Origin: Clostridiales bacterium
Lineage (GTDB): Bacteria > Bacillota > Clostridia > TANB77 > CAG-508
Assembly: GCA_003518755.1 (NCBI GenBank)
Contig: DOYA01000046.1
Location: 1,245 to 7,230, forward strand
Reading direction: 5' to 3'
Length of the DNA stretch: 5,986 nucleotides
Made by a program: the position numbers and the translations under genes. The first letter of the stretch is position 1; the number at the start of each line of letters is the position of its first letter. This document shows positions 5,966-5,986 of this stretch, piece by piece. Below the pieces are notes generated by a model. It did not search any database, was not told the DNA's origin, and saw nothing but the letters and a program-made list of their open reading frames with translations.

Positions 5966-5986
5966 GATTGACTAACCTACAAATTT

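Overview
The window is AT-rich, with AGA as the dominant arginine codon, strong AGGAGG-type ribosome binding sites, TG-extended sigma-A promoters and intrinsic terminators. TGG is the tryptophan codon and TAA/TAG are the stops. This suggests a low-GC Firmicute (Clostridia or Bacilli, possibly a gut lineage). I cannot place it more finely.

Layout. 1-387: non-coding; 1-97 shows nothing, and 98-340 is a 243-bp block bounded by a perfect 28-bp inverted repeat, so it is a candidate invertible promoter or small element. 388-2112 (+): a CbxX/SpoVK-type AAA+ ATPase with an apparently degenerate AAA domain in front of the intact one. 2096-2124: a near-consensus promoter buried in the end of that gene drives a small unknown gene at 2188-2499 (+), which ends at a good terminator. 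2536-2716: a leader with 32-bp-spaced direct repeats and an extended -10 promoter. 2717-3976 (+): mtaB, a tRNA methylthiotransferase. 3976-4005: a hairpin terminator shared with the convergent gene. 3995-5689 (-): an HD-domain phosphohydrolase gene with its own promoter, readable only with three +1 frameshifts. 5797-5965: a small element with terminal inverted repeats, MITE-like.

The main observation concerns the HD gene. It looks like three broken reading frames, but the pieces join into one coherent 563-residue protein if the ribosome skips one base at three places. Each place is a CGG codon in the frame being read (minus-strand CGG at 5491, 5193 and 4106), and skipping its C gives GGA, GGA and GGG (glycine). 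By eye these three are the only CGG trinucleotides in any frame of the 1.7-kb gene. The AAA+ and mtaB genes appear to have none in any frame. The simplest reading is that CGG is an unassigned or starved codon here that directs +1 frameshifting, or that CGGR is read as a four-base codon. Decay or random sequencing error would not be expected to choose CGG three times out of three. The small gene at 2188-2499 carries the only other in-frame CGG. There, zero-frame reading gives the full protein, while a +1 shift would hit a stop after one codon. It is therefore either a counterexample or a regulatory switch.

The genes do not form an obvious pathway: a putative remodelling ATPase, a tRNA modification enzyme and a nucleotide hydrolase stand side by side with separate promoters, with signs of mobile DNA at one edge and possibly both.
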